NCBI GenBank assembly: GCA_963995525.1
Contig: OZ023208.1
Span: 21,168,210-21,232,209, forward strand
DNA from: Escarpia spicata
Lineage: Eukaryota; Annelida; Polychaeta; Sabellida; Siboglinidae
DNA length: 64,000 bases
Direction of reading: 5' to 3'
The notes under the pieces are model-generated. The model saw nothing but the letters and a program-made list of their open reading frames with translations. It searched no databases and was not told the DNA's origin. A program made the position numbers and the translations under genes. Positions 21,380 through 31,691 of this stretch are shown piece after piece (within the stretch, counting starts at the first letter, position 1; the number at the start of each line of letters is the position of its first letter).

Positions 21380-22195
21380 ATGGAACACACACGGAAGATG
21401 GCTTTGGTAGATCCACGACTGTTGGATAGTCTACGCGCACCGGCACCGACGGATACCCTAGGACGTAAAGTACAGGTGCTCGACGACGAGATGAAAGTCA
21501 TACTCGACAGACAAGATCTCGCCGACGGTGACAAGGTCGTCATGTATAACCAAGTGTTGCAACGTCACAACGCGTTGGCCAATCGACGCGTGCGCGAACC
21601 AGTACGCGTGATGACGGTCAACAAGGACACGATGGTCACAGCGGCGGCGGCGGCGGCGGCGGGGGCGGCGGCGGCGGCGGCGGCGGCGGCGGACCCGACC
21701 CCGCCAGAGGCGGGGGCGACAGGTATGGAAGCGGCGGTGGCGGCAGGTATGGAAGCGGACGTCGTCGACAGCGTTCCCAAGGCACTGCGGACCAAAGCTA
21801 GACTACTGATGGAACGTCTGAAACGAGACGTCGTGTGGAATGCACGCGGAGAGCTCATGCATAAAGGTGTAGCGGTACCCGGAAGTAACGTGGTGGACCT
21901 CGTGAACGATCTGTTGCGTCAACGCAAGACCGTCGCCAGTCCAACGGGGTGGCAGGTGTTTACGCGTCAACTCGGCACCATGAACCTACCCATGGAGTTG
22001 GTGGGTAACGAGGTCAGGAGACTGGCCATTCAACGGGAACAAAGGAGGAGTGCCGTAGCAGGAGCGGCCACACGGTCGGTCGGTAGAGCGCGTCGATCGC
22101 TGCAGTGGACACCCCTTACTCGGAGTCGAATGAGCCCGTCCACACTACCTACGCCACCGGCCTCGACTAGTAAGGGATGGGAGGATCTCAGATAA
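21380..22195 (+). CDS. Conserved Polinton protein (271 aa) with polyalanine insert
   Basis: The N-terminal domain (KMALVDPRLL...DKVVMYNQVLQRH) and C-terminal domain (VPKALRTKARLLMERLK...GSNVVDLVNDLLRQRK...GWQVFTRQL) are both typical of a widely shared Polinton protein of unknown function. They are joined by an alanine-rich linker (about residues 87-125) coded by GCG repeats, a likely slippage product. It starts six bases after the previous stop and its frame is intact. Confidence 0.75.
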   Translation: MEHTRKMALVDPRLLDSLRAPAPTDTLGRKVQVLDDEMKVILDRQDLADGDKVVMYNQVLQRHNALANRRVREPVRVMTVNKDTMVTAAAAAAAGAAAAAAAAADPTPPEAGATGMEAAVAAGMEADVVDSVPKALRTKARLLMERLKRDVVWNARGELMHKGVAVPGSNVVDLVNDLLRQRKTVASPTGWQVFTRQLGTMNLPMELVGNEVRRLAIQREQRRSAVAGAATRSVGRARRSLQWTPLTRSRMSPSTLPTPPASTSKGWEDLR

Positions 22196-22226
22196 AAGAG
22201 GCGCATCGTCTCGATTCGCCGACATA

Positions 22227-22568
22227 ATGTGCGATTCACAGGATAGTCTACATCGTCTGTATACCGGTGTCGCTTACGCCGCACTTCCCATCGTGTGTGG
22301 CATTATCGGTGATTATATCATACGATCATGGTGCGACGACGGAAACAGCTGGAGGACGTCTACTTCGATCCCGCTAAGGTGGGAAGTTACGGAGGAATCG
22401 CGTCTTTGCGATAAAACGTGCCACGCGTACCGAGAAAGATGGTCGAACAATGGCTATCGGAACAGAACGCCTATACCCTACACAAACCGGTCAGAGTTTG
22501 TTTCAAGCGACGACGCACGGTCGTCGGAGGACGGGATCAACAGTGGCAAGCCGATCTCGTCGACGTGA
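22227..22568 (+). CDS. Putative small membrane protein overlapping the integrase start
   Basis: ATG at 22227 opens a frame of 113 codons. Residues 12-35 are hydrophobic (LYTGVAYAALPIVCGIIGDYII). From about residue 40 the frame lies over the integrase gene and looks like out-of-frame sequence, so the real protein may be shorter or the gene may be joined differently. Function unknown. Confidence 0.45.
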   Translation: MCDSQDSLHRLYTGVAYAALPIVCGIIGDYIIRSWCDDGNSWRTSTSIPLRWEVTEESRLCDKTCHAYRERWSNNGYRNRTPIPYTNRSEFVSSDDARSSEDGINSGKPISST

Positions 22569-23398
22569 CCAGTCTGAAAAAAGAAAACGACGGTACGACG
22601 TTCCTGCTCACGGTAATCGACGTCTTCTCGAAAGTCGCCCGATGCGTTCCGCTAAAGAACAAGTCGGCGACGTCTGTGTCGAAGGCACTGAACGGACTCT
22701 TCGCCAATGTACAGCCGTTGTTTTTGCAGACCGATAGAGGTCTGGAATTCTATAACCGTACCGTTCGAGGTGTGTTGGACAGGTACGGCATCCAGCACTT
22801 CTCCACCTCTAACGAGGAGATCAAGGCGAGCATCGTGGAACGTTTCAATCGTACGCTAATGACGCGGCTGTGGCGATACCTGACACACAAAGAATCGTGG
22901 CGATACATCGATATCCTTCCGGATCTGGTGCGCACGTACAACGACAAGCCCCATCGTAGTATCGGGATGGCTCCGTCGCAGGTGGATGCGACTAATCAAG
23001 AAGAGGTGTGGCAGCGTCTGTACGGGGGTCATCACGGCAAGGGCGTACCCAAGTACCACGTGGGGGATCGTGTGCGTATCAGCAAGGTCAAGAGACGATT
23101 CGCCAAAGGCTACACGGTGAATTGGACAGAGGAACTATTCACGATACGCGAGGTGCATCCGTCCGATCCGCCTGTCTATCGTCTAGCGGACGATCTCGGA
23201 GAGATACTGGAAGGTACCTTCTACGAGCCGGAGTTGCAGAAGGTGACGGTTCCGGCCGATAAACTGTACCGCGTGGAATCGATAGTACAGCGCCGTAAGG
23301 TAGGCAGGCGAAGGGAGGTGTTGGTGAAATGGTTCGGATACCCTTCGAAATTCAACAGCTGGATCGACGCCAAGGCTCTCGTCGGCTATAAAGCCTAG
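22328..23398 (+). pseudogene. int: RVE (retroviral-type) integrase with C-terminal chromodomain; stop near the N-terminus
   Basis: From ATG 22328 the frame gives 28 residues with the Polinton integrase start (LEDVYFDPAKVGSYGG), then TAA at 22412-22414. The frame goes on uninterrupted from 22415 to TAG at 23396, with ATG at 22418. Counted from that ATG: catalytic D46 (QADLVD), D106 (LQTDRG) and E141 (IVERFN), i.e. a D,D-35-E core. An SH3-like part follows, then a chromodomain (VESIVQRRK...VLVKWFGYPSKFNSWI). The enzyme inserts element DNA and makes the 6-bp duplication. All catalytic residues remain, so a shortened product from 22418 could exist; a nearby frameshift could also explain the stop. 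Confidence 0.9.
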
Positions 23399-23715
23399 TC
23401 ACGCGCCCGTCGCGATATCAGTCGACATCACGGATTACCGTTAGTGACGAAGAAGAAGAAGAAGACGACGTCGACGCTACTCCACCAATAAAGAAAGAGA
23501 GGACTCCGTGGCATATATTTGGTACCGCGTGTCCCAAAGAGGAGATAGTCTTTCTGTGTCAAGTCGTCGTCTTGTACACGGTCATCTTGGTCAGCATCTA
23601 CAACCTGACGTTTGGTCACCACGTCAATCCGACTCTTTGGACGGCCCTGTTGAGTAGTTCGTTGGGTTACCTGCTACCCAGTCCGACGTTGAAACAACAA
23701 CATGGCGACGAGTGA
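23392..23715 (+). CDS. Two-TM conserved Polinton protein, no ATG visible
   Basis: The frame is open from 23392 to TGA at 23713 without any methionine codon. After an acidic run (SDEEEEEDD) come a basic patch, then IVFLCQVVVLYTVILVSIYNL (TM1) and LWTALLSSSLGYLLP (TM2), then a short end overlapping the start of the minor capsid gene. The C-terminal part fits a membrane protein I know from many Polintons in this position. The start may be a lost ATG or an upstream exon. Confidence 0.6.
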   Translation, partial: SLVTRPSRYQSTSRITVSDEEEEEDDVDATPPIKKERTPWHIFGTACPKEEIVFLCQVVVLYTVILVSIYNLTFGHHVNPTLWTALLSSSLGYLLPSPTLKQQHGDE

Positions 23716-24504
23716 TTTCTATCTCACGTTGCCCAGCAATGCTTCCATGGACACGCACCCGACAACACGCTGACCCACTACGTCACGACGCTACCGAAAC
23801 GTATCCTACTACGGGGACAATGGGAGTGCGGACTGGTGGAGGTACAGTACCCACACAGTTGGTACAACATCGTAGGCGACGAAGCGGGGTTCGCCGTGTC
23901 ACTACCGATAGATGAAGATCGAGACCCTCGATCCCTGCACACGGAGATTAACCGAATCGGAACCGGACACTATAAAGATCCGTGGTCACTGATACTCGTC
24001 ATCAACGCTGCTCTACGTCGCGTGGTGGGCGAGGGACGAGTGAAACTGAGCTACAGCGTCATCACGCGTAAGGTATCGGTGCACATGGCACCGAATACCG
24101 TCTTCCGCGCTGCTATGCTGACCACCGTTCTCGGCTTTCGTACCGCTACGCTGGAGGCTCTCCCGAAGGACCCCTCGGCTCCCGAGTTCAAGGTACGTGT
24201 CGTGGAAGGTGACACCGTGGTCACCATGGAACGGGAATCGCTCTACATCTACACGGACGTCGTGGAACCACGAGTTGTCGGTGACAGTCTCGTACCGCTG
24301 CTGCGCATCGTCTCGGTGAGTGGTCGTCATGGCGACGTCGTATCGAAGACCTTCGATAAGACTCACTACGTACCCGTGCTCTGCAAAGAGTTTGGTACGA
24401 TCGAGATAGATATAAGAGACGACACGGGACACCGCGTGCCATTCGAAGTCGGCAAGGTGACAGTGACACTTCATTTCCAACGACAACGGACGCCACTGTT
24501 CTAG
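23702..24504 (+). pseudogene. mCP: Minor capsid protein (penton-like single jelly roll), frameshifted near the start
   Basis: ATG 23702 begins MATSDFYLTLPSNASMD, the usual start of Polinton minor capsid proteins. The protein then continues in the frame one base earlier, from about 23755 (NTLTHYVTTLP ... GLVEVQYPHSW) to TAG at 24502. The change equals one lost base between about 23745 and 23765. Everything downstream is intact, including the jelly-roll-like strands and C-terminal TVTLHFQRQ. It would form pentameric vertices of the predicted icosahedral capsid. It overlaps the two-TM gene by 14 bp. Confidence 0.85.
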
Positions 24505-24508
24505 AGAG

Positions 24509-24919
24509 ATGAATTACAACGATTACTACGCTCGTCAAGCGGGTGGTGCGCTTCCTTATTTCGCGGGTGCCCGATACCAACGAGGACACGGACTGGGAAG
24601 TCTATTCGGAGGTCTACTGCGTAGCGTCATGCCACTCGTCAAGAGAGGCGCCGTGGCGTTGGGAAAGAGAGCTCTGTCGACCGGCGCACATATAGCCGAC
24701 GACGTCCTGGCGGGGCAGAAAATCAGAACGGCTGCCAAACGTCGCGCCACCGCTGCAGGTAGAGCAATGATAAGCGACCTCTTGACCCCCGGTGTGCATA
24801 AGGGTATAAGACGCACGCCCGCCGCGAGACGAGTCAGTACAGCCGCGAGACGTCGAAGGAAGCAGAGACCGAAGGTACGCCGTGAACCGGATATATTCGA
24901 CGATGGCGTTCGTTCATAA
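24509..24919 (+). CDS. Basic Gly/Arg-rich PX-type virion protein (136 aa)
   Basis: The N-terminus (YYARQAGGALPYFAGARYQRGHGLGSLFGG) and the block SVMPLVKRGAVALGKRAL match the PX family of Polintons, which resembles small core/membrane-active proteins of adenoviruses and virophages. The C-terminal half is strongly basic (ARRRRKQRPKVRRE), suiting DNA binding. The GG pairs near residues 12 and 34 are candidate protease sites. Frame intact; overlaps the major capsid gene by 17 bp. Confidence 0.8.
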   Translation: MNYNDYYARQAGGALPYFAGARYQRGHGLGSLFGGLLRSVMPLVKRGAVALGKRALSTGAHIADDVLAGQKIRTAAKRRATAAGRAMISDLLTPGVHKGIRRTPAARRVSTAARRRRKQRPKVRREPDIFDDGVRS

Positions 24920-26197
24920 ACTATCATGCGAGGGACTCAAGAGCGAACTCGATATCTTCACCGTGCCTCCGACTCAGACCAGCATCGTCGACAGTCGCAC
25001 GGTCCACTACCAACCGATGTCCTCACTCGACTCGGGTGGTCCGATCGAATTCATCGTACCCGGTTCGGGAGACGATTACCAGGATCTCGCTAGCATGACG
25101 CTAAACATTCAGGCGAAGGTGACGCGTGCCGACGGAAGCGATCTCGACGCCGCCGATCCCGTTGCACCCGTGAATAACTGGCTCCATTCGCTGTTCAGTC
25201 AGGTCGACCTCTACCTGAACGGAACGCTCGTGACTTCCTCGACCAACACGTACCCGTACCGCGCCTACATAGAAACGCTGCTCAGTTACGGCAACGATGC
25301 CAAGGAGACATATCTGACGAGTCAGATGTGGTACAAGGACACGGCTAATCTTATGGACGCCGTCGTCATTGACGGTGCCGATCCGACAGCCAACGCGGGG
25401 TTCGTCGCCCGACGCGCCATGATCGCCCAGAGTCGCGTGGTCGACATGACGGGACGTCTCCACCTCGATCTCTCCCATCAGGATAAACTCCTCATCAACG
25501 GTGTTGAGGCCAAGATACGTGCGGTGCGCAGTAAGGATGCGTTCGCACTCATAGCCGGTGGATCGTCAACGCTACACTATTCGTCAGAAAGGTCACCCTG
25601 AATCCAGGCGTACAGGTGGCGCATATCAAAGCCCTCGAAAAGACCACCGCCAAGTATCCGGTGCGACCCGTCGAATGCAAGGTCTACTCCATTCCCACAG
25701 GTGCCCGATCACATACGCACGAGAACCTCTTTCTCGGTGTTCTTTCGAAACGTCTCGTGCTGGCCTGCATCGATAACGACGCCTACAACGGACGCTACGA
25801 CAGAAATCCCTTTCACGCTAAAAACAACAACATCAACTTCCTCGCCGTGTACATCGACGGACGACAGATACCCGCCAAACCTTTCCAGCCCGACTTCGAG
25901 AACGATCTCTTTGTCAGGTGCTACCATAACCTGTTCACCTCGACGGGTAAGGCGTGGCAGGACGAAGGGAACGGCTTGACTCGTTACGACTTTCGACACG
26001 GCTACACCTTCTTCGCTGTGGACCTCACCCCCGATGCGTGCGACGACTGCTGCTTCCATCTGGTACATAAGGGCAACGTGCGCATCGAGATTCATTTCCT
26101 CAACGCGCTGACAACCACTGTGAACGTCGTCGCCTACGCCGAATTCGAGAAGGTGCTGGAGATCGACAGGAGTCGTAACGTCATCTACGACAACTGA
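24903..26197 (+). pseudogene. MCP: Major capsid protein (double jelly roll), one frameshift
   Basis: ATG 24903 begins MAFVHKLSCEGLKSELDIF, a typical Polinton major capsid start; ATG 24882 is in frame but lies in the upstream gene. The first part is in frame to about 25556 and the second from about 25559 to TGA at 26195, one base out of register, equal to one lost base. Hallmarks of the family are LHSLFSQVDLYLNGTLV, YPYRAYIETLLSYG, HIKALEKTTAKYP and FLGVLSKRLVLACIDNDAYNG. The length of about 430 codons is normal. The protein would form the hexon-like capsomers. The stop overlaps the protease ATG (TGATG). Confidence 0.92.
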
Positions 26198-26649
26198 TGG
26201 AAACCCTACAGCTCGTCCGCCTACTCACCCGCGATACGCACGCCCGTGTCGTCATGCGTGCAATCGTACCCAAAGACGTACTCCTCGAACTCCGGATAGA
26301 CGCTTACCCCGTCGCCTTCGTGTGCAACACACACGACGCGGACAAACCTGGTGAACATTGGATAGCGATATACGTAGACGCCGACGGTTGCGGTGAATAC
26401 TTCTGCTCGTACGGTCTGCCGCCGCAACACGTCGAGTTTTGTCGCTTCTTGAATAAACATTGTGTAACGTGGACTCATAATTCTAAGAGACTACAGAGTC
26501 CCGTGTCTAACGTTTGTGGACAATACTGTGTTGCTTATCTCATGTTTCGATGTCGTGGAGTTGTCATGAAGGATTTCGTAAAAGGTTTCGACACTGATCT
26601 GATAGCAAACGATTGCCGTGTATTCGATTGGCTTAAACAACTGCAATAA
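26197..26649 (+). CDS. PRO: Adenain-like (C5/Ulp1-fold) maturation cysteine protease
   Basis: 150 aa, intact. H54 in GEHWIAIYVD, Q100 in RLQSPV and C107 in NVCGQYC. The Q-to-C spacing of seven equals that of adenovirus protease (Q115, C122). An acidic triad member would be E67 or D61/D63. In Polintons this protease is thought to process capsid proteins during particle maturation. Start and stop coupled to the major capsid gene by one shared base. Confidence 0.92.
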   Translation: METLQLVRLLTRDTHARVVMRAIVPKDVLLELRIDAYPVAFVCNTHDADKPGEHWIAIYVDADGCGEYFCSYGLPPQHVEFCRFLNKHCVTWTHNSKRLQSPVSNVCGQYCVAYLMFRCRGVVMKDFVKGFDTDLIANDCRVFDWLKQLQ

Positions 26650-27077
26650 CCGTGTTTCATTAACGAACAGGTGTTATCATCATCATCATCATCATCGTCA
26701 TTAACGATTCGAGCCTATGGCGCGGTGGTCACACACCCGTAAGCTCACGACCTCTGACGCGGTGTTCACTCACCCGTAAGTCGTATACCATCATCATCAT
26801 CCCACGAGCCGCTGGCGTGGTCGTATTGACCCCTAAGCTCACGACCTCTGTCGCGGTGTTCACTCACGCACAAGTCTTGATGCACTTCGTTTAATAAAAC
26901 ACGGTTTCATATTATACGCTTGTATCTTTCATCAATAAAACACGTGTGCACTCGTATACTCTTGTGTTTCGTTAGTTCTTTCATACACGCGCATTCACCT
27001 ACACAACTAATAACACCACTCCCCGTTAGGAGGCGTCACCTCTAACGTACCCGCCAGGGGGCGCCTCTCGTTATACA
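26650..27077 (+). repeat. Right subterminal region with short tandem repeats and polyadenylation signals
   Basis: After a (CAT)n run, two diverged units of about 100 bp contain AGCTCACGACCTCTG(A/T)CGCGGTGTTCACTCAC (26739 and 26838 onward). AATAAA at about 26893 and 26935 would end the late transcript. No coding frame is seen up to the right inverted repeat. Confidence 0.7.
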
Positions 27078-27200
27078 TACATACGGTCACGTGACTACGC
27101 ACTTTGCTCAGGGGGGCGGCTTTCGAAACCTCCCTATTATCAACCAAAAACTCCTCAAAAAGGGCTGTGGATGGATAACCAAAACGTCTCGTATACTACT
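27078..27200 (-). repeat. Right terminal inverted repeat of Polinton 1 (123 bp)
   Basis: Exact reverse complement of 10343-10465, ending CTCGTATACTACT before the AACGGC duplication. Confidence 0.97.
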
Positions 27201-27206
27201 AACGGC
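27201..27206. repeat. Right target-site duplication AACGGC
   Basis: Identical to 10337-10342. Confidence 0.95.
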
Positions 27207-27663
27207 GCTTCCATTCATCGCCGTTACGTCCATCTGTTGCGCTGGGGTAGTTAGAGAGCACATGTTTTCTCAGCGTGATTACGTCATACAGTATCATGGC
27301 GGCGATTGCTTAAGCGGAAGAGAACTGCACGCCGCCAGGTCGGTGTCATCGCGGCTGTTCGGACCACTGCATAGCACAGCTACAGGAGCCACGGTGAAGT
27401 TTGCTGTTATATGCATCTTGTCCGTCTTGGCCATACACAGTTGTATCCGCGTAGATACAGCGCCACCGTTGACTATACAACAATCGACTGTTGCACCAGC
27501 CCAGCGAGGTACGTTGGTTCTGTTTGTCGTCACTGCGGTCTTCGTCCTGTGCTGGATGCCGTTACTCCTCAACAGCTATGGTCTACTAGTACCTGATGAC
27601 ACCAAGTATGACAGGTGGTTTTTAATTTTATTTGAAAATCGTCAGCAGACATGTCAAGGTTAA
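27207..27663 (+). pseudogene. Rhodopsin-like GPCR, C-terminal part (TM4-TM6), right of the Polinton
   Basis: The frame gives TM4 (LPFIAVTSICCAGVV), an extracellular loop, TM5 (ATVKFAVICILSVLAIHS), a third intracellular loop and TM6 (LVLFVVTAVFVLCWMPLLLNSYG) with the CWxP signature of class A receptors. TM7 and the tail are not seen: after YDRWFLILFENRQ the frame ends at TAA 27661, possibly at a splice donor or after decay. It is the downstream part of the receptor at 10018-10342. Confidence 0.8.
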
Positions 27664-28622
27664 CAAAGAATGGTGCATTAGAAGTATTCACAAAATATAA
27701 TACAGCTAATAAAGTATGTGAAAAGGTTCTTGAAGGCTGTGGCAAAATGGTACGTGCATTTATTCAGTTAATTAGTATAAATACTTATAGTATATATAAC
27801 AATAATGATCAGTAATTATTGAACATACCTTTAACTTTTTGTAATGATATAAAAAGTATATGCATAACCACATTGTAATTTGCTGTTTTTTGTCTCTATG
27901 AAAAGAAATAATTGGTATACAGTTAATTATTACAAACATATGTATGACATAATCATCTCTAACTATTCTATCCTTCTACCTTTTTAATTGTTATTTTAAA
28001 CTTGTTCATGTATACATCACCAGACTTATTGTTTGGCGAAAATATAATTTGTAAATACAATGAGAGATAATTAAGTTATATACTCAGAACATGATTTATT
28101 GTACAGCGGAGAGACGTCCATCCGCCGCCTGTTAATGCCAGTCTTTAGGATCGTTGAAGAAGAAACTGCATAGGCTTTCCACGTTGATGTCGTTGCACAG
28201 CTTTTACCAAAAGAAACCATGTCCAATAACCATGAATGAACATACTCAGGAGTGAGAGTGAGAGTGAGAGTGAAAGAGAGAGAGAGAGAGAGAGACGGGG
28301 GGGGGGGGGGGAGTGGGGAGAGGGGGGGAGAGTCGTGTTAAAGAATCAGCATCTGCAACAAATATACAAACATATTCACAATGATAAAAGGTATGGTCAT
28401 TCATTTAAATGTGTTTGTTTGTTTGTTTTAATTAGCTAATATTAACGTATGTATTTGGTTACTTTTAATAATACATGACTTGTTTTGTTTTTATTATTAA
28501 CAACCTTAATTAATATGTCTGTAAACACTAAATAAATTATTGAAGTAAATACAGATGTTACGGCATTTTACCAAAACGGCAATTAAATTATTACTGTATA
28601 TAATTTAGTCTACATACTGCAA

Positions 28623-28655
<33 letters not shown>

Positions 28656-29500
28656 CATGTGTTACCCCACCCTAATGAGGACGTCCATTGGTCCGAAACG
28701 TATTTCCATTTCCTGCTAGTGCTAAGACGTATGTATTTAAAACATTCAATAAAATGAGAAAAGGTTGTAAAACCAACCAGTAAATATAGTCAAATAATTA
28801 GGTTACTGAAAGGTTCACATGAAAATGGTAAATGTTAAGGGTACACGTCCCTCGTGGGTGTAGACAAATATTTATTGGACCCTCGAAGACAGTTGAATAA
28901 AAAAAAACCTAAATGTGGACAAACAATCCTGTAAATAGACCAAATCTAGGTAATATCGGACATAAAATGTCATCTCAAGGTCATACCCATCTCAAGGTCA
29001 CACCATGTTGAGGTAAACTTTGGGGAGAAATACTTTTACAAATATATTTTGACAAATGATAATGTTGTAGCAGTTTTTAAAACCCTTTATTGGACTTTGT
29101 TGCCCTGAGGCAACGTACCAGTTTTATACTATTTGCTTGATCTATTGCATTTTTGAAGAAAAAAACTATAATCAATGCAAAATTAGTGCTGCCATATTAA
29201 GTAAATAAATATTTATTTCATATATGTTTTTGTGTATGGTCTGTTGGATATAACATCATAACATAGGTGGTGAAGATTTTTTTTTATTTGGAAAAGTTGA
29301 AATAATTCATCCAATAAAGGGTTAACTGCATTTCAATGCAGTGATCCAGCTCCCAGTATGAACGTATGCTACACAGCAGGCTGTGCAGAGGTCACAGATT
29401 TGGTATCATTTTCGAAAAATTCAAACTATCATAATTTTTTACTGAATGAAGATATTTAAATTCTGTAAATAGTATCTTATTTCTTATTATACCTACAATC
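27664..29500. other. AT-rich host sequence without a gene
   Basis: Contains a GA/G-rich microsatellite (28250-28330), a TA repeat (28629-28655) and a Penelope-type hammerhead-like block (28671-28699). No coding frame is convincing. Confidence 0.5.
28671..28699 (+). ncRNA. Degenerate hammerhead-ribozyme-like core
   Basis: CTAATGA, then GGAC/GTCC able to form stem II around an 8-base loop, then GAAAC, follow the arrangement of a hammerhead core (CTGANGA - stem II - GAAA). The first conserved G is A, which should abolish cleavage, and a clear stem III/cleavage site is missing. Hammerhead motifs of this kind occur in Penelope-like elements, and a Penelope fragment lies 1.2 kb downstream. Confidence 0.3.
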
Positions 29501-29555
29501 GACTTGCGCCATTAGCTTTAAATATGGTGAAGCTATTATTGATTTTGTTTGCATG

Positions 29556-29690
29556 TCCCTAATATTGTTGTGTCGGCAAAGACCAACGAAAACAAATACG
29601 CCCTGGCAGACGTCGTCATCTTTCGAATGTAGACGATCACCACCGCTGGGTTTCCCGAAGCTCCAACAGCTCTTAGCACAAAGGTTCACG
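29556..29690 (-). pseudogene. GPCR fragment (TM1-TM2), relative of the split receptor
   Basis: Minus-strand reading gives VGASGNPAVVIVYIRKMTTSARAYLFSLVFADTTIL, i.e. a TM1 end with GN, the first loop and TM2. It resembles MATSIRAYMFALSIVDT at 51.9 kb and VTTSVKAYMFALGIADT at 10.1 kb. Stops follow at once, so it is a fragment or decayed copy. Confidence 0.65.
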
Positions 29691-29858
29691 GGTTCCATTT
29701 TGTCACACATCAAGTATTCTTGCCGCCGCAAAGAACGATTCGGAAGTCTAATCAGAAACTTTAATTTTTCATATCCAAGATGTATTTAATTTACGTGGTT
29801 GAGGCATTCGTCAACGTATCACGTCGACTGACTTCAGCTGAATGACGTCATCGTACAC

Positions 29859-29930
29859 GTGAGGCAGTTCGTAATACCATGCAAGAATTGTGGTGCTGAG
29901 TACACTGGGGAAACAGGAAGACTACTGATA
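29859..29930 (+). pseudogene. Penelope-like element fragment (GIY-YIG endonuclease)
   Basis: The frame VRQFVIPCKNCGAEYTGETGRLL matches the conserved Cys-x-x-Cys plus YxGET block of the Penelope GIY-YIG domain. Only about 24 codons remain recognisable. Confidence 0.6.
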
Positions 29931-29934
29931 TGTC

Positions 29935-31690
29935 AATATACAGTTATAATTATTAGAAAAACATAATTAAACGCATAATTCAATGTATTATGCTGTAAAT
30001 ACGACTTTGGTGTAGGAGAAAAACAATAGTAATAGTGACACGTGAAAGCAGGTGTAGAAATTAGAGATTTAATATAATTGCCCGTGGGTCTAGTAGCCTT
30101 AATATCTTATTCATCCCCATGAAAAATCACTATTCCCCATTTTTGGTGAACATCGCCGACATAATGATAACAATTATAAAAAGGTCGGATTGCCTTTCTC
30201 TAAACGTGAACATTACAGGTTTTGTAATGCTAGGCATGTAGTTGTATTGCTTATAACTAACTTATTAATGTGGTTATGTTCGTACTTGTCCGGAAATTAT
30301 GTTTGCTGTCATTCGTCACGCTGTTGATCTTGCCGTCTTCCCTACACACGTCACACCGCACCACCCCCTCTTTGGTGTAAAATCATAGCTATGGAGATAA
30401 TATCAGCCAACGGTTCTGAAACGTTTTGAAAACCGATGCCGAAGGCTATATCTTGTCGACAACATCGCAGGCAACGTCCTCAGTCACCTATACAGCGCCG
30501 GGTGTGGGTCGTTTCACACTCAAGCCGTCATGGTGGCGTCAGTGCCAATAGACAGGTCGGATTTTCAGAAAATCAAACTTCTTGAGGCATTGTTTGGGAA
30601 AAGTGGACAGACAACTTCTGTATATCATAAACGAACTATTTGTTATTCTTTCTTATCAAATAATCACCCGTCAACATGTGATTGAACTTTTTTGTATTAA
30701 TTCCCATGGTTTCGTAGGTAAAAAAAGGTCGGATTTTTAGAAAATCTAACATCTGGAGGCATTTATGGGGAAAAGTGGAGGTACATGAAGATGGTCGCAA
30801 CTGTTCGCCTTTTCACCCGTGACCAGAGATACGGAAATTGGGAGCTCCATTTGATCTCTTCGTCAAATATGGCCACACAAATTATGCGTGCTGGGGGAAA
30901 ATCTACGTGAACGAAATGCACCAACTCCCAGCAGAAGTGCTACAGGAATTACAATCGGAAATGTTATGATGAAGAGGTCAGCACTTCAGTTTAATCGGGT
31001 AGACCAGGACAAGAGCCAAGAATAATTAATTTGGATCGGGAAGAAGGGAGGTGGCAACATAAGATCACACGTGTGACGTGAAAAACGGGAAATATGTCGT
31101 CTCAGCCTAGATGAAGAACCAGTAGTTCACACTGAATCTACACTAGGAAGGCAGAATATGGACCGCCAAGACGAAGTAAATTTGATGACAACGCTACTCT
31201 CTTTTAAAATGTCTTCCAGCAAGGCTGAATATTGCAAAACATTACGACAAGAGACCTAGCCACACAAGATATTGAGAATAATCTGTTGCGCCCAAAGAGA
31301 AAGGACTTCAGCAGTTAAACACATATTTTTGAGAGATTTTTCCCATGTGATGAAATGAAGGTTCAATTCTGAGACCTCTTGCACAAGGCAGAGCGTTGAC
31401 ATTTGCCTCACTGTACGATACAGTCAGAAAACAGTCAAAATCAGCTAACGAAACGATCCTAAAGGAAGACCGGTCAATTTAACAATTCGCGCCGACGTTC
31501 TTACCGCAGATATCCCTTGCCCACCAACATTGGCATCAGCTAAGCTCGGCGATGATGCAACCATCTATAGATTCATTTGAAGCTAGGTACACATCGCTAT
31601 CGACATGGTACGTAGCCGCCATGGAAATCCATTATCCTGATATATCAGGTTCTAGGCAACACAAGAACATATTCTTGCTGCATAGCGCTA
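29935..31690. other. Intergenic stretch with a diverged direct repeat
   Basis: Two copies of AGGTCGGATTTT.AGAAAATC...GAGGCAT...GGGAAAAGTGGA lie at 30557-30612 and 30727-30782. No gene was recognised. Confidence 0.45.
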
Positions 31691-31691
31691 T

